From: an uncultured Alistipes sp.
GTDB lineage: Bacteria; Bacteroidota; Bacteroidia; Bacteroidales; Rikenellaceae
Direction of reading: 5' to 3'
Length of the DNA: 64,000 bases
Assembly: GCA_945494785.1 (NCBI GenBank)
Contig: CALYVN010000002.1
Location: forward strand, 1 to 64,000
Positions 16,463 through 25,445 of the stretch are shown one piece after another. The first letter of the stretch is position 1, and each line of letters opens with the position of its first letter. Under the pieces are notes generated by a model that was given only the letters and a program-made list of their open reading frames with translations, searched no databases and was not told the origin of the DNA. A program made the translations under genes and the position numbers.

Positions 16463-17502
16463 CGCTCCTCGCTCTCCTTGAATCCCTGCGCTTTGAGCCT
16501 TATCTCGCCTCCGTCGGGTGTAACGAGATATGCTCCCGTGTTTTCGGCAGTGATATGGCCGATTATGTCGATGCAGCCGATATTCACTATCCGCTCCCGC
16601 TCGGCAAGCGGCACGGTAAAGAGCAGTTCGTAATCCTCGCCACCGTTCAAAGCCGCAACGACAGGGTCTATGTGCATCTCCTCTGCCAAAGCCGAAGTCT
16701 GCTTGGCAAACGGGATGCGCTCCAAATAGATACGCGCTCCGCAATGCGATGCTTTGCAGATTTGCAGCACGTCCGAAGCCAAACCGTCCGTCAGGTCAAT
16801 CATCGATGTCGGCACGAGTTTCTCCTCGCCGAGCGACTCCACGATGTCGTAGCGAGCACGTGGTTTCAAATAGCGTTCGAGCAGATATTCGTAACCCTCG
16901 AATCGGGGTTGCTGGTCGGTGCCTGCCAATACCCGTTTTTCGCGTTCGAGCAGTCGCAAGCCCATGAATGCCGCACCGAGATTGCCTGTCAGACATATCA
17001 GGTCGTTCGGCTTTGCTCCGCTGCGGCGCACAATCCTATCCTTTTTCGCGCGGCCTACTGCCGTAATGTTGATAACGAAGCCCGTCATCGAAGCCGTCGT
17101 ATCGCCACCGACCAAATCGACCTCCGCCTCGCGACACGCAAATTCGACGCCCGCATAGAAATCGCGCAACACCTCCACCGATATTTTGGACGAGATACCG
17201 AGCGAAAGCGTAATCTGCTCCGCTTTTGCGTTCATCGCCGCAATGTCGCTGATACCTTTGGTTACAGCCTTGTAACCCAGATGTTTCGGTGGGAAATAGG
17301 TCAAATCGAAGTCGATGCCCTCCAACATCGTGTCGCTCGACAGCACTATCGCCGTATCTTTCGATGCTTCGATGACGGCAGCATCGTCGCCTATGCCGAC
17401 GATGGTCGATTTGCATGCGGATTTGAAATTTTTTGTCAATTCGTCGATTAGCCCGAATTCGCCCAACTCGGCAATCTCGGTGCGCCCTTTCTGTTCAGCC
17501 AT
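16459..17502 (-). CDS. thiL: Thiamine-monophosphate kinase
   Basis: ThiL phosphorylates thiamine monophosphate to the active diphosphate cofactor. The 347-residue protein has the N-terminal ATP/Mg region GIGDDAAVI, SSDTMLEGIDFDL, NAKAEQITLSLGI and VGGDTTAS, and later SMIDLTDGLASDVLQI and LNGGEDYELLFTV, all standard ThiL/AIR-synthase motifs. The track ORF start at 17610 was trimmed to the ATG at 17502 because a -7 box lies 20 nt before it. No other thi gene is near. Confidence 0.96.
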   Translation of the reverse strand: MAEQKGRTEIAELGEFGLIDELTKNFKSACKSTIVGIGDDAAVIEASKDTAIVLSSDTMLEGIDFDLTYFPPKHLGYKAVTKGISDIAAMNAKAEQITLSLGISSKISVEVLRDFYAGVEFACREAEVDLVGGDTTASMTGFVINITAVGRAKKDRIVRRSGAKPNDLICLTGNLGAAFMGLRLLEREKRVLAGTDQQPRFEGYEYLLERYLKPRARYDIVESLGEEKLVPTSMIDLTDGLASDVLQICKASHCGARIYLERIPFAKQTSALAEEMHIDPVVAALNGGEDYELLFTVPLAERERIVNIGCIDIIGHITAENTGAYLVTPDGGEIRLKAQGFKESEER

Positions 17503-17522
17503 TGTTCGATAGTTTTGCGCTG

Positions 17523-17530
17523 CAAAGATA
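17523..17530 (-). promoter_or_regulatory. TATCTTTG -7 box of thiL
   Basis: TATCTTTG on the minus strand, 20 nt from the thiL ATG. Confidence 0.7.
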
Positions 17531-17653
17531 AAGAAAATAATTGTCTTGAATACAAGATGTGTCGCTTGAAGTCTCATTGAACAAAAGAACAGAATGAATG
17601 CCGAATTCAATTAAAAAATTTTAATAAATCGTTGCGATTGCCGAAATAATAGG

Positions 17654-17661
17654 TATCTTTG
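17654..17661 (+). promoter_or_regulatory. TATCTTTG -7 box of adk
   Basis: TATCTTTG on the plus strand, 31 nt before the adk ATG. A TTGCGATTG stretch about 20 bp upstream could serve as the -33 element. Confidence 0.72.
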
Positions 17662-17692
17662 CACTGTTAATGAAATAACAGACAACAAAAGT

Positions 17693-18268
17693 ATGTTGAA
17701 TATTGTACTTTTTGGTGCTCCGGGTTGCGGCAAAGGTACGCAATCGGCACTATTGGAGCAGAAATACGGCTTGGCTCACGTCTCCACGGGCGAGATAATC
17801 CGCAGGGAGATTGCCGAGCATACTCCGCTCGGGGAGCGCATGGCAGAGCATATAGGTCGTGGCGAACTTGCTCCCGACGAGGTGGTTATCGAGATGATAC
17901 ACCACTATCTGCTTAAACACAAAGAGGGTAAAGGTATTATTTTCGACGGCTTTCCGCGTACCACGGCACAAGCCGAAGCGTTCGACCGTCTGCTTGCATC
18001 CGTGGGCGAGAGTGTCGCAGTGATGATATATATGGACGTGCCTGAGGAGGAACTCGTAAAGCGCATTTTGTTGCGCGGCAAGGATTCGGGACGTGCTGAC
18101 GATGCTTCAGAAGAGGTTATACGCAACCGCATCGAGGTCTATAAGTCGCAAACGGCGGTTGTCGCCGACCACTACCTTGCACAGGGCAAGTACGAGAACG
18201 TGCAGAGTTACGGCACCATCGACGAGGTGTTCGGCCGTATCTGTTCGGCAGTAGAAAAATATATGTAA
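17693..18268 (+). CDS. adk: Adenylate kinase
   Basis: Adk converts AMP and ATP to two ADP. The 191-residue protein starts MLNIVLFGAPGCGKGTQ (P-loop), with the AMP-binding HVSTGEIIR and IIFDGFPRTTAQAEAF motifs. The LID is the short form (LLRGKDSGRADDASEEVIRNRIEVY) with no zinc cysteines. Length and motifs are those of the short bacterial class. It is probably transcribed alone. Confidence 0.98.
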   Translation: MLNIVLFGAPGCGKGTQSALLEQKYGLAHVSTGEIIRREIAEHTPLGERMAEHIGRGELAPDEVVIEMIHHYLLKHKEGKGIIFDGFPRTTAQAEAFDRLLASVGESVAVMIYMDVPEEELVKRILLRGKDSGRADDASEEVIRNRIEVYKSQTAVVADHYLAQGKYENVQSYGTIDEVFGRICSAVEKYM

Positions 18269-18290
18269 CCATACGCGGAACCAATCTGTT

Positions 18291-18326
18291 GGCGGTGTGT
18301 CGGAACGACCGACTGCCGCCTTGTCT
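18291..18326 (+). terminator. Possible terminator after adk
   Basis: GGCGGTGTGTCGG and CCGACTGCCGCC can form an interrupted stem, followed by TTGTCTGTT. The stem is imperfect and the T-run weak. Confidence 0.4.
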
Positions 18327-18388
18327 GTTACAAGCGCAAACAATCTGCCGACTGCACGGGAATTGTGAAGTTTTAATTTTTTAATGCC

Positions 18389-19789
18389 ATGAAACAGATT
18401 ATGTTATGTGTCATAACCGCAGCCTTGGTCATGGCGGGATGTGCAAAAGACGATGATGGCAATCGCGGCAATCTGCCACCGTTGCCCGACCCGACCGATG
18501 TGTGTTCGGGTATGGATGATGCGGTGTTCAAGGCCTACTGCATCGAAAATTTCGATAAGAACGGCGATGGCAAGGTCTCGAAATCGGAATACGAGGCCGT
18601 TACGGAAATCGACTGCAACGGGTTGGAAATCGCATCGTTCAAGGGTGTGGAGTATTTCGCCAACCTGCAAAAGTTCTCGTGCAACGACAACGAGAAGATC
18701 GCAAAAATCGATTTGAGCCGCAACGACAAAATCAAAGCAATCGGCAGCCAAGCCTTTTATGATTGTACGGCACTGAAAAGCGTGATGCTCCCTGCCGGAG
18801 TTACGACAATTGGCAATTCGTCATTTGCCCTATGCACAAGTCTAACGGAGATTGCGATTCCCGACAACGTTGCCGCTATCGGCGATATGGCCTTCTGCTC
18901 GTGAGAGGGGTTGGAGAGTATCGATATTCCCGAAAATGTCGTCGCAATCGGCAACGGTGTGTTTGCGGGTTGTGCAAACCTGCGCAATTTCCGCGGCAAA
19001 TACGCTTCGGCAGACGGTCGTTGTTTGATAATCGACGGGGAGTTGGTCGCATTCGCTCCTGCGGGATTGACGACATACGCTGTTCCCGACGGCGTTGCAT
19101 CCATTGCCGATTGGAGTTTCAACGATTGCGTAGCACTTACGGGTATAACCATCGCCGACAGCGTGGTGTTGATAGGCGACTATGCCTTCTCCGAGTGTCA
19201 GCAACTTGCGAGCATCGCAATCCCCGACAACGTTACGTCGATAGGCGATTTCGTGCTGTCCAAATGTTCGGGACTGAAAAGCGCAACTCTCGGCAGCGGT
19301 ATTGCGTTGATTGGCGATTTCGCATTCAACGAATGTACGGGGCTGACAAGTATCGACGTTCCTGCCAACGTCAAGACAATCAATATGTACGCCTTCTATG
19401 GCTGCACCGCTTTGACGAGCGTAACTATGGGTAACGGAGTTACGACAATCGGCAGCAATGTATTCCGCAAATGTACGGCTCTGACCAAAGTCGTCCTGCC
19501 CGACAGCGTCGAGACAATCGGAGATTATGCGTTCGGCTATTGCCAAGCGTTGCCAACCATTACCATACCCGCAAAGGTCGCATCGCTCGGCGATTATGCC
19601 CTCTATGGCTGTTTGCATCTGTCGAGCATCTATTGCAAGCCGACCACTCCGCCCGATTTGGGTCGCTCGGTGTTCAACGGCATTGCGTCGGATGCGGTCA
19701 TCTATGTGTCTCGTGCCTCGCTCGAAGTGTATAAAAACGCGATTTATTACAACGGCTGTTCGTCCGAGGTGGTCGGCTACGATTTTTAA
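18389..19789 (+). pseudogene. BspA-like leucine-rich-repeat lipoprotein interrupted by an in-frame TGA
   Basis: The first ORF (18389..18904) has a lipoprotein signal MKQIMLCVITAALVMAGC followed by AKDDDG, an EF-hand-like loop DKNGDGKVSKSEY at about residue 55, and two BspA/LRR_5 repeats. It ends in AFCS at a TGA (18902-18904). The second ORF (18911..19789) continues in the same frame with eight to ten further repeats of the form AFxxCxxLxSIxIPxxVxxIGDYAF and a C-terminal end piece. The repeat register shows that TGA replaces the conserved Cys codon, so one base change (TGC to TGA) explains it. The intact protein would be 466 aa and exposed on the cell surface. Either a recent nonsense mutation or readthrough is possible. 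Confidence 0.85.
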
Positions 19790-19804
19790 TCGGTACTTTT
19801 ATCG

Positions 19805-19846
19805 AAAAACAGGGCGGTGTCATTGGGTTGCCGCCCTGTTTGCGAT
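19805..19846 (+). terminator. Terminator after the BspA-like gene
   Basis: AAACAGGGCGG/CCGCCCTGTTT is a perfect 11-bp stem with a 13-nt loop, 18 nt after the stop codon. Confidence 0.75.
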
Positions 19847-19941
19847 AGGTGCAAGGCCTTCGGTATATGTCTGTAACCGCACTGTATGGCTGTTGTTCAA
19901 AAATTTTTGTGCTTATGCTTTTATATCCCGAAAAATATGCG

Positions 19942-19949
19942 TACCTTTG
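19942..19949 (+). promoter_or_regulatory. TACCTTTG -7 box of the coiled-coil gene-zapA operon
   Basis: TACCTTTG lies 31 nt before the ATG at 19981; the alternative ORF start at 19951 would fall at or before the transcription start. Confidence 0.7.
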
Positions 19950-19980
19950 AGTGCTGTATTGTATCGACAAAACTGCTTTT

Positions 19981-20274
19981 ATGACCAACAAGGAGATTAT
20001 AGACGCTCTCTCGGCGGATGTGCGCAAACTGATGCAGCAACATGCCGCTGCTGTGGAGCAACTGCGTGCCGCTCGCAAAACCAACGAGGAGCAGGCACAG
20101 AAAATACGCTCCTTGCAGGAGTTGGCAAAGGCCAACAAAGAGGAGATTGCCCGTTTGCGTTTGGGCAACGCTCTCGAAAAAGGCAGTGGCGACAAATCGG
20201 CTGCAAGGGCGCAGGTAAACCGTTTATTGCGGGAGGTGGACAAGTGCATTGCATTGATTTCAAACGAGATATAA
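19981..20274 (+). CDS. Small coiled-coil protein encoded before zapA
   Basis: The 97-residue protein starts MTNKEIIDALSADVRKLMQQ and is almost entirely a heptad-rich helix up to about residue 70, with a short basic tail. It lies 15 nt before zapA under one promoter. Coiled-coil partners of FtsZ-associated proteins (ZapB-like) are often this size, so a division role is a reasonable guess; I do not recognise a named family. The start at 19981 was chosen over 19951 from the promoter position. Confidence 0.7.
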   Translation: MTNKEIIDALSADVRKLMQQHAAAVEQLRAARKTNEEQAQKIRSLQELAKANKEEIARLRLGNALEKGSGDKSAARAQVNRLLREVDKCIALISNEI

Positions 20275-20289
20275 TAGAGACACGGAGAG

Positions 20290-20589
20290 ATGGGCGACGA
20301 GCGAGCATTGGAGATAAAGTTGCGAATAGCAGGCAAGACCTATAACATGACGATAGATCCCCGCAAGGAGGAGGTTTATCGCCTTGCCGAGCGCGAAATC
20401 AACCGCATGGCAGCCAAATACGAGCAGGCGCATTTGGACGGATATGGCGCACAGGACTACCTTGCCATTGTCGCTTTGCAACTCGCCATTTCGAATATCC
20501 GTCTGGCTCAAAGTCGCGAAATCGGCGACGAAAATTTGAAACGGTTGGCCGAACTCGCCCGCGAGGTCGAACAGCATCTCAACCGATAA
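20290..20589 (+). CDS. zapA: Cell division protein ZapA
   Basis: ZapA binds and bundles FtsZ at the division ring. The 99-residue protein has the N-terminal globular segment LEIKLRIAGKTYNMTIDPRKEEVYRLAEREIN, then the typical helical region with QDYLAIVALQLAISNIRL and a C-terminal coiled coil. It sits just upstream of a 6S-like RNA, matching the zapA-ssrS neighbourhood known from other bacteria. Confidence 0.92.
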   Translation: MGDERALEIKLRIAGKTYNMTIDPRKEEVYRLAEREINRMAAKYEQAHLDGYGAQDYLAIVALQLAISNIRLAQSREIGDENLKRLAELAREVEQHLNR

Positions 20590-20611
20590 TCTGCCAAGCA
20601 TCCCACGCAAG

Positions 20612-20812
20612 GGCGCAGAGATGCGCATGAGGGAGCAGAAAAGGGCGTAAATAGGTGCAAGAGTGCGCCGGCAGAGGAAGGCGGAGGAACGGGCAGAGAG
20701 CAGGAGAGAAAGAGGAACGGAGAAGAGAGCCGGAAGAGAGGGACAACGAAGAGGACGAAGGGGACGAAGAGGGCAGAGAGAAGTAACGGAGAGAAAAAGT
20801 TTCGTGTGAAAG
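20612..20812. other. Polypurine (A/G-rich) non-coding tract
   Basis: Most of the roughly 300 bases between zapA and the 6S-like RNA are a degenerate G+A tract on the plus strand, for example GAGGAAGGCGGAGGAACGGG and GAGAAAGAGGAACGGAGAAG, with irregular GAGGACGAAG-type near repeats. The track ORFs on the minus strand over it (20579..20899, 20260..20928) are Ser/Leu/Pro-rich translations of the complement and not credible proteins. Function unknown; see findings. Confidence 0.6.
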
Positions 20813-20889
20813 TTGCACGAGAGATTGAAAATGAGAATTTTCGTCTGCAAAGGCGATACGCAGCGTTCTTTTAACATACAGTAAGGAAA

Positions 20890-21088
20890 ATACCCGCATA
20901 GATTCCTAAGCTTTGCGAAACTGAACAATTATTACATTGGGGTAGACTCGATGCGTCAAAACCGGGCCTTGTAGCCCGCAAGGGTGAGTACGTGAGTACC
21001 GATGGAGGGTTGCGACGATATGTAAGCCCCACACATGACTTATCGGCAGATTCGTCAAACAAGAGAAGGAATCGATGCGGTTTTTTTT
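20890..21088 (+). ncRNA. ssrS: 6S RNA (Bacteroidales-1 type)
   Basis: CCGCATAGATTCCT at the 5' end pairs with AGGAATCGATGCGG at the 3' end (14 positions, one mismatch) and is followed by eight T residues, closing a long interrupted hairpin of about 195 nt. The interior has short helices such as CGGGCCTTGTAGCCCG and GTACGTGAGTAC, as expected for an RNA resembling an open promoter. 6S RNA binds RNA polymerase and dampens transcription in stationary phase. Identification rests on the zapA-ssrS-rny position, the size and the terminal stem; I could not run a covariance model. Confidence 0.7.
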
Positions 21089-21201
21089 GTATGCGGTACT
21101 TTGGCTGCGCAGCAGAAAAAAGAGACGACAACGAACAAACATAAACAAATATAAATTAACGGATTACAAACATACCAATAACAGTTTTTTAGAGCAAGAT
21201 T

Positions 21202-22731
21202 ATGAATATATTGATTATCGTAAGCATCGCCGTTGTGGTATCGGCCATATCGGGTTTCGCAACGTTCTATGCCGTAAAGGCGCGTTCGTCTGCGATTCTG
21301 AAAGAGGCCGAGAATGAGGGCGAAATGATTAAGAAAGAGAAGATTCTGCAAGCAAAAGAGAAGTTCATGCAACTCAAAAGCGAGTACGACAAGCAGGTCA
21401 ATGAGCGCAATCAGCGTCTGAACCAGAGCGAGCAGCGTGCCAAGCAGATTGAGTCGCAACTTCAAAACCAGCAGCGGGAGATGGAGCGCAAAATTGCCGA
21501 CAACGACCGCCTGAAAGAGAAGATGGAGAGTCAGATGCAGGCTCTCGAACACAAAAAGGAGGAGTTGGCGCAACTGATGAGCGAGCAGAATGCACGGCTC
21601 GAACAAATCTCGGGCATGAGTTCGGAGGAGGCAAAAAACAGCCTTATCGAGAATATGAAGGCCGAAGCCAAGAGCGAGGCTGCCGCCTACATCAACGAGA
21701 CGGTCGAGGAGGCGAAACTCACGGCGACGAAAGAGGCCAAACGTATCATCGTGGCTTCGATTCAGCGTGTGGCAACCGAAACGGCGATAGAAAATTCGGT
21801 AACGGTGTTCAACATCGATTCCGACGAGGTCAAGGGTCGTATCATCGGTCGCGAGGGTCGCAATATCCGCGCCCTCGAAGCAGCCACAGGTATAGAAATC
21901 ATCGTGGACGATACGCCCGAAGCGATTATCCTCAGCGGATTCGACCCAGTGCGTCGCGAGATTGCCCGTTTGGCACTGCATCAACTCGTTACCGACGGCC
22001 GTATCCATCCCGCACGCATCGAGGAGGTGGTTGCCAAGGTCAAGAAACAGATAGAGGAGGAGATTGTCGAAGTCGGCAAACGTACGACAATCGACCTCGG
22101 TATTCACGGTCTGCATCCCGAACTGATACGCCTTATCGGTAAGATGAAATATCGTTCGTCGTATGGTCAGAACCTGTTGCAGCACGCTCGCGAAACGGCC
22201 AATCTGGCAGGTATCATGGCTGCCGAATTGGGTCTGAATCCGAAGGCGGCACGCCGTGCGGGTCTGTTGCACGATATAGGCAAGGTGCCTGATGACGAGC
22301 CGGAACTGCCTCACGCAATTATCGGTATGAAACTTGCCGAGAAATACAAGGAGAAGGCCGAAATATGCAACGCCATAGGTGCGCACCACGACGAGGTCGA
22401 GATGACTTCGCTCATTGCGCCGATTATTCAGGTGTGCGATGCCATTTCGGGTGCCCGTCCGGGTGCTCGCCGTGAGGTTATCGAGTCGTATATCAAGCGA
22501 TTGAAGGAGATGGAGGATATAGCCCTGTCGTATGACGGCGTGGTCAAGACATACGCCATTCAGGCAGGTCGTGAATTGCGCGTTATCGTAGGTGCGGACA
22601 AGTTGTCCGATGCCGAGAGCGAGAATCTGTCGCACGAAATCGCCAAGAAGATACAGGACGAAATGACCTATCCGGGTCAGGTCAAAATTACCGTTATCCG
22701 CGAAACCCGCAGCGTAAGTTACGCGAAATAG
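21202..22731 (+). CDS. rny: Ribonuclease Y
   Basis: RNase Y is a membrane-tethered endonuclease that starts mRNA decay. The 509-residue protein has an N-terminal membrane segment (residues 1-20), a coiled coil rich in Glu, Gln and Lys (about 30-190), a KH domain with [19 protein letters not shown], and an HD domain with [15 protein letters not shown] and AHHDEVEM. Length and order match the family. No promoter box was seen between the 6S-like RNA and the ATG, so part of its mRNA may come from the upstream unit. Confidence 0.97.
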   Translation: MNILIIVSIAVVVSAISGFATFYAVKARSSAILKEAENEGEMIKKEKILQAKEKFMQLKSEYDKQVNERNQRLNQSEQRAKQIESQLQNQQREMERKIADNDRLKEKMESQMQALEHKKEELAQLMSEQNARLEQISGMSSEEAKNSLIENMKAEAKSEAAAYINETVEEAKLTATKEAKRIIVASIQRVATETAIENSVTVFNIDSDEVKGRIIGREGRNIRALEAATGIEIIVDDTPEAIILSGFDPVRREIARLALHQLVTDGRIHPARIEEVVAKVKKQIEEEIVEVGKRTTIDLGIHGLHPELIRLIGKMKYRSSYGQNLLQHARETANLAGIMAAELGLNPKAARRAGLLHDIGKVPDDEPELPHAIIGMKLAEKYKEKAEICNAIGAHHDEVEMTSLIAPIIQVCDAISGARPGARREVIESYIKRLKEMEDIALSYDGVVKTYAIQAGRELRVIVGADKLSDAESENLSHEIAKKIQDEMTYPGQVKITVIRETRSVSYAK

Positions 22732-22752
22732 GCAGGTCGCGCTTTACGATTG

Positions 22753-22802
22753 TCTCCCCGAATCGCTCCTTTACACAAAGGCGGTTCGGGGAGATGTTTT
22801 TG
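22753..22802 (+). terminator. rny terminator
   Basis: TCTCCCCGAA pairs with TTCGGGGAGA around an inner stem (CCTTTACACAAAGG) and is followed by TGTTTTTG. Confidence 0.85.
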
Positions 22803-22899
22803 TCGGACGGATACGGCAAGAGGTGTCGGATGTCGAAAAGTTGCGGTTTTTGGTCGAGAAATCGTGCGGCAGGTTGTTGGATATTCTCGCAGTTCTTAC

Positions 22900-22907
22900 T
22901 ATCTTTG
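22900..22907 (+). promoter_or_regulatory. TATCTTTG -7 box of surE, very close to the ATG
   Basis: TATCTTTG ends only 6 nt before the surE start codon, so the predicted mRNA has little or no 5' leader. Confidence 0.65.
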
Positions 22908-22913
22908 TCGTGT

Positions 22914-23684
22914 ATGGAAAGCGATAGATTGATATTTGTAACGAACGACGACGGCTTTGCGTCGAAAGGTTTTGCCGCGGCGATAGAGGTGGCTCGTCGT
23001 TTCGGCAGGGTGGTAGCCGTTGCCCCCGAGTGTATGCAGAGCGGCATGAGTCAGGCCATTACCATTTACAACCCGCTCTATCTGCGCAAGGTGCGCGACG
23101 AGGAGAATGTTACGGTCTATGCCCTCTCGGGTACGCCTGTGGATTGCGTCAAGATGGCGTTCGACTATATGTTCGGCGACCGCAGACCCGATTTGGCTAT
23201 TTCGGGTATAAATCATGGCTCCAATTCGGCGGTAAACGTACTCTATTCGGGTACCATGGGTGCAGCCATAGAGGCTTCGTTCTATGATATTCCCGCTGTC
23301 GGGTTGTCGGTACTCGACCACTCGGAGGATGCCGATTTCGAAGCGGCGGTGGAGTATGGCGCAAAAATTGTCGAGCGGGTGTTGGAGCAGCAGGTGCCGA
23401 TGCCGTTGTGTCTGAATGTGAATGTGCCTGCCATTCCGAAGGCGGAGATTAAGGGCGTAAAGGTTTGCCGACAGACGCGGGGCTATTGGCGCGAGGATTT
23501 CTTTCGTCACGAAGATCCGCGCGGTCGGGAGTATTTCTGGCTGACGGGTGCGTTCGAAAACAAAGAGCCGCAGGCGCAGGATAGCGACGAGTGGGCTTTG
23601 AATAACGGCTATGTCTCGGTTGTCCCCGTACAGACCGACATGACCGCGTACACGCAGATGGATGCGCTGAAAAAGATATTGTAA
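22914..23684 (+). CDS. surE: 5'/3'-nucleotidase SurE
   Basis: SurE is a metal-dependent phosphatase acting on nucleoside monophosphates. The track ORF begins at 22794, but the family start is MESDRLIFVTNDDGFASKG at 22914, with the metal-binding NDDG. Other motifs are VAPECMQSGMSQAIT, SGTPVDCVKMA and SGINHGSNSAVNVLYSGTMG, and the protein is 256 aa. It is followed after 15 nt by a two-component system, so the three genes may form an operon; a functional link is not obvious. Confidence 0.96.
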   Translation: MESDRLIFVTNDDGFASKGFAAAIEVARRFGRVVAVAPECMQSGMSQAITIYNPLYLRKVRDEENVTVYALSGTPVDCVKMAFDYMFGDRRPDLAISGINHGSNSAVNVLYSGTMGAAIEASFYDIPAVGLSVLDHSEDADFEAAVEYGAKIVERVLEQQVPMPLCLNVNVPAIPKAEIKGVKVCRQTRGYWREDFFRHEDPRGREYFWLTGAFENKEPQAQDSDEWALNNGYVSVVPVQTDMTAYTQMDALKKIL

Positions 23685-23699
23685 CCAACAATTCCGAAT

Positions 23700-24713
23700 A
23701 TGGAGAGCGTCGTCGGATTGAGAGTCGTTTTGATGGTCGAACTGATTATTCAGTTGGTGGCAACCGTCTTTGCCATCCGATTGATACGGCGCACGAAATA
23801 CAATGTCATCTGGATTTTCTGTATCGTCGGTTTCGTGGCATTGTCCATAGAGCGGGTGTGCCAATTGACGATGTTCGATTTGCTGACTACCATACCGAAG
23901 GGTTTTGTGGCTGTGGATGTGTTGGTGTCGCTGTGTATTTCGGCTGCCGTATTGTTCGCCAGCCGCCTAATCAACCATATCGACCGATTGGACAGACAGC
24001 GGCAACTCTTCAACAAGCGCATCCTTACCGCCGTGTTGCGCGCCGAAGAGAAATCGCGCTCCGATTTTGCCAAGGAGTTGCATGACGGATTGGGTCCGTT
24101 GCTCTCGTCGGCAAAAATGTCGCTTTCGGCACTGTCGCGCAAGAATCTGCCTGCCGAACAGCAGAGCATCATGGATAATACGGCGTATGTCATCGACGAG
24201 GCCATACGGTCGGTGCGCGAAATCTCCAACAACATGTCGCCACAGGTGTTGGTGGATTTCGGACTTGCACAGGGTGTCAAGGGCTTTATATCGCGCAGCG
24301 TGGCTCTGAACGGCGCAAATATACATTTTGTAACGAATCTGCATGCGGAGCGTTTCGACAAGGATGTGGAGGTGATTATGTACCGCATAATTTGCGAATT
24401 GATAAACAACTCGCTCAAACATTCCGGCTGCTCTGCCATAAATGTATCGCTTTCGCTGAATGGGGCTGAACTGAAATTGTACTATACCGACAACGGTCGG
24501 GGCTTCAATCCGAAGGCGGTACTCGATTGCGGCATGGGGTTGTCGAATATAGCCTCGCGCGTCAATTCGCTCAGCGGTACGTTCGATATTTCGAGTCGCA
24601 AGGGCGAGGGAATGAGTGCTACCGTTGTCATCAATGCGTGCGGCAGCGAAACGGCGCGGAAACAGGAGAGGGGAGATGGACGAAACAAGAAAACGAATCG
24701 TGTTGGTCGATGA
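23700..24713 (+). CDS. Sensor histidine kinase, NarL/DesK type
   Basis: This 337-residue membrane kinase has two or three N-terminal membrane segments (about 8-29, 37-58 and 70-90), the HisKA_3 phosphoacceptor region DFAKELHDGLGPLLSSAKMS (His128) and a GHKL ATPase with ELINNSLKHS (N box), DNGRGFNP and GMGLSNIASRV (G boxes). There is no separate extracellular sensor domain, so the signal is likely sensed in or at the membrane. The reading frame runs 38 nt into the response regulator gene, so translation of the pair is probably coupled. Confidence 0.93.
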   Translation: MESVVGLRVVLMVELIIQLVATVFAIRLIRRTKYNVIWIFCIVGFVALSIERVCQLTMFDLLTTIPKGFVAVDVLVSLCISAAVLFASRLINHIDRLDRQRQLFNKRILTAVLRAEEKSRSDFAKELHDGLGPLLSSAKMSLSALSRKNLPAEQQSIMDNTAYVIDEAIRSVREISNNMSPQVLVDFGLAQGVKGFISRSVALNGANIHFVTNLHAERFDKDVEVIMYRIICELINNSLKHSGCSAINVSLSLNGAELKLYYTDNGRGFNPKAVLDCGMGLSNIASRVNSLSGTFDISSRKGEGMSATVVINACGSETARKQERGDGRNKKTNRVGR

Positions 24714-25317
24714 CCATGCGTTGTTCCGCAACGGTCTGAAAGGTCTTATCGACGGTCGCAACGGCTGTTGCGTGGTCGGAGAGTTCTCGGACGGAGCCGA
24801 CTTTGTGAAGGCACTGCCGTCGATGGATGCCGATGCGGTCTTTATGGATATATCGATGCCTGTGATGAACGGCGACGAGGCAACTACCGAGGCATTGCGT
24901 CAAAAACCGGATTTGAAGGTGATATGTTTGTCGATGTTCGGCGACGAGAAATACTATTCGCGGATGATGGAGGCGGGAGCAAAGGGCTTTCTGCTCAAAG
25001 ATTCCGATATCGACGAGGTCTTCGATGCTTTGGAGACGGTTATGGCAGGCGAGAATTATCTTTGCCATGCTTTGTTGGAATCCATCTCGGGGTCGATGCA
25101 CAGCGGCGCGGAGAATCCCGATGCACTGTCGGAGCGGGAGTCGGATGTACTGCTCGGAATCTGCCGCGGGTTATCGAATCAGGAGATTGCCGACTCGCTT
25201 TTCATCTCGAAACGGACGGTCGATGCCCATCGTGCGAACATCCTCGAAAAGACAGGATGCAAAAATACGGCGAGCCTCGTGGTCTATGCGGTCAAAAACG
25301 GATTGGTCGAGGTGTGA
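24676..25317 (+). CDS. Response regulator, NarL/FixJ (LuxR-type HTH)
   Basis: This is the partner of the kinase encoded just upstream. The receiver domain has KRIVLVDDHALFRNG with the acidic pair at 12-13, the phosphoacceptor Asp58 in AVFMDISMPVMNG and the conserved Lys in GAKGFLLKDS. The C-terminal LuxR HTH is LSERESDVLLGICRGLSNQEIADSLFISKRTVDAHR. The ORF track starts at 24616, but MDETRKRIVLVDD at 24676 is the natural start, with an unusual Shine-Dalgarno-like GGAGAGGGGAG before it. Target genes are unknown. Confidence 0.95.
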   Translation: MDETRKRIVLVDDHALFRNGLKGLIDGRNGCCVVGEFSDGADFVKALPSMDADAVFMDISMPVMNGDEATTEALRQKPDLKVICLSMFGDEKYYSRMMEAGAKGFLLKDSDIDEVFDALETVMAGENYLCHALLESISGSMHSGAENPDALSERESDVLLGICRGLSNQEIADSLFISKRTVDAHRANILEKTGCKNTASLVVYAVKNGLVEV

Positions 25318-25397
25318 GTTTATAGGCGTATTTTGTAAACGGACAACGAATTGTTATAAAAATCCCCGAATTGATTACGATTCATAATAATTATTCC

Positions 25398-25405
25398 TAT
25401 ATTTG
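25398..25405 (+). promoter_or_regulatory. TATATTTG -7 box of gdhA
   Basis: TATATTTG lies 40 nt before the gdhA ATG in an A/T-rich gap of 128 bp. Confidence 0.75.
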
Positions 25406-25445
25406 CAATAGAAAAACAAATCAATAACCTTAAAACATTATAACT

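Noticed and set aside
18902-18904. UGA as selenocysteine or a reassigned codon
   Set aside because: UGA serves as a normal stop for several genes in the window (mlaE, aroB, the SPOR gene), LRR repeats have no known selenocysteine, and no SECIS-like hairpin was seen just after the codon.
20260-20928. 222-aa minus-strand ORF over zapA and the polypurine tract
   Set aside because: Its Ser/Leu/Pro-rich sequence is the complement of the purine tract and zapA; not a protein.
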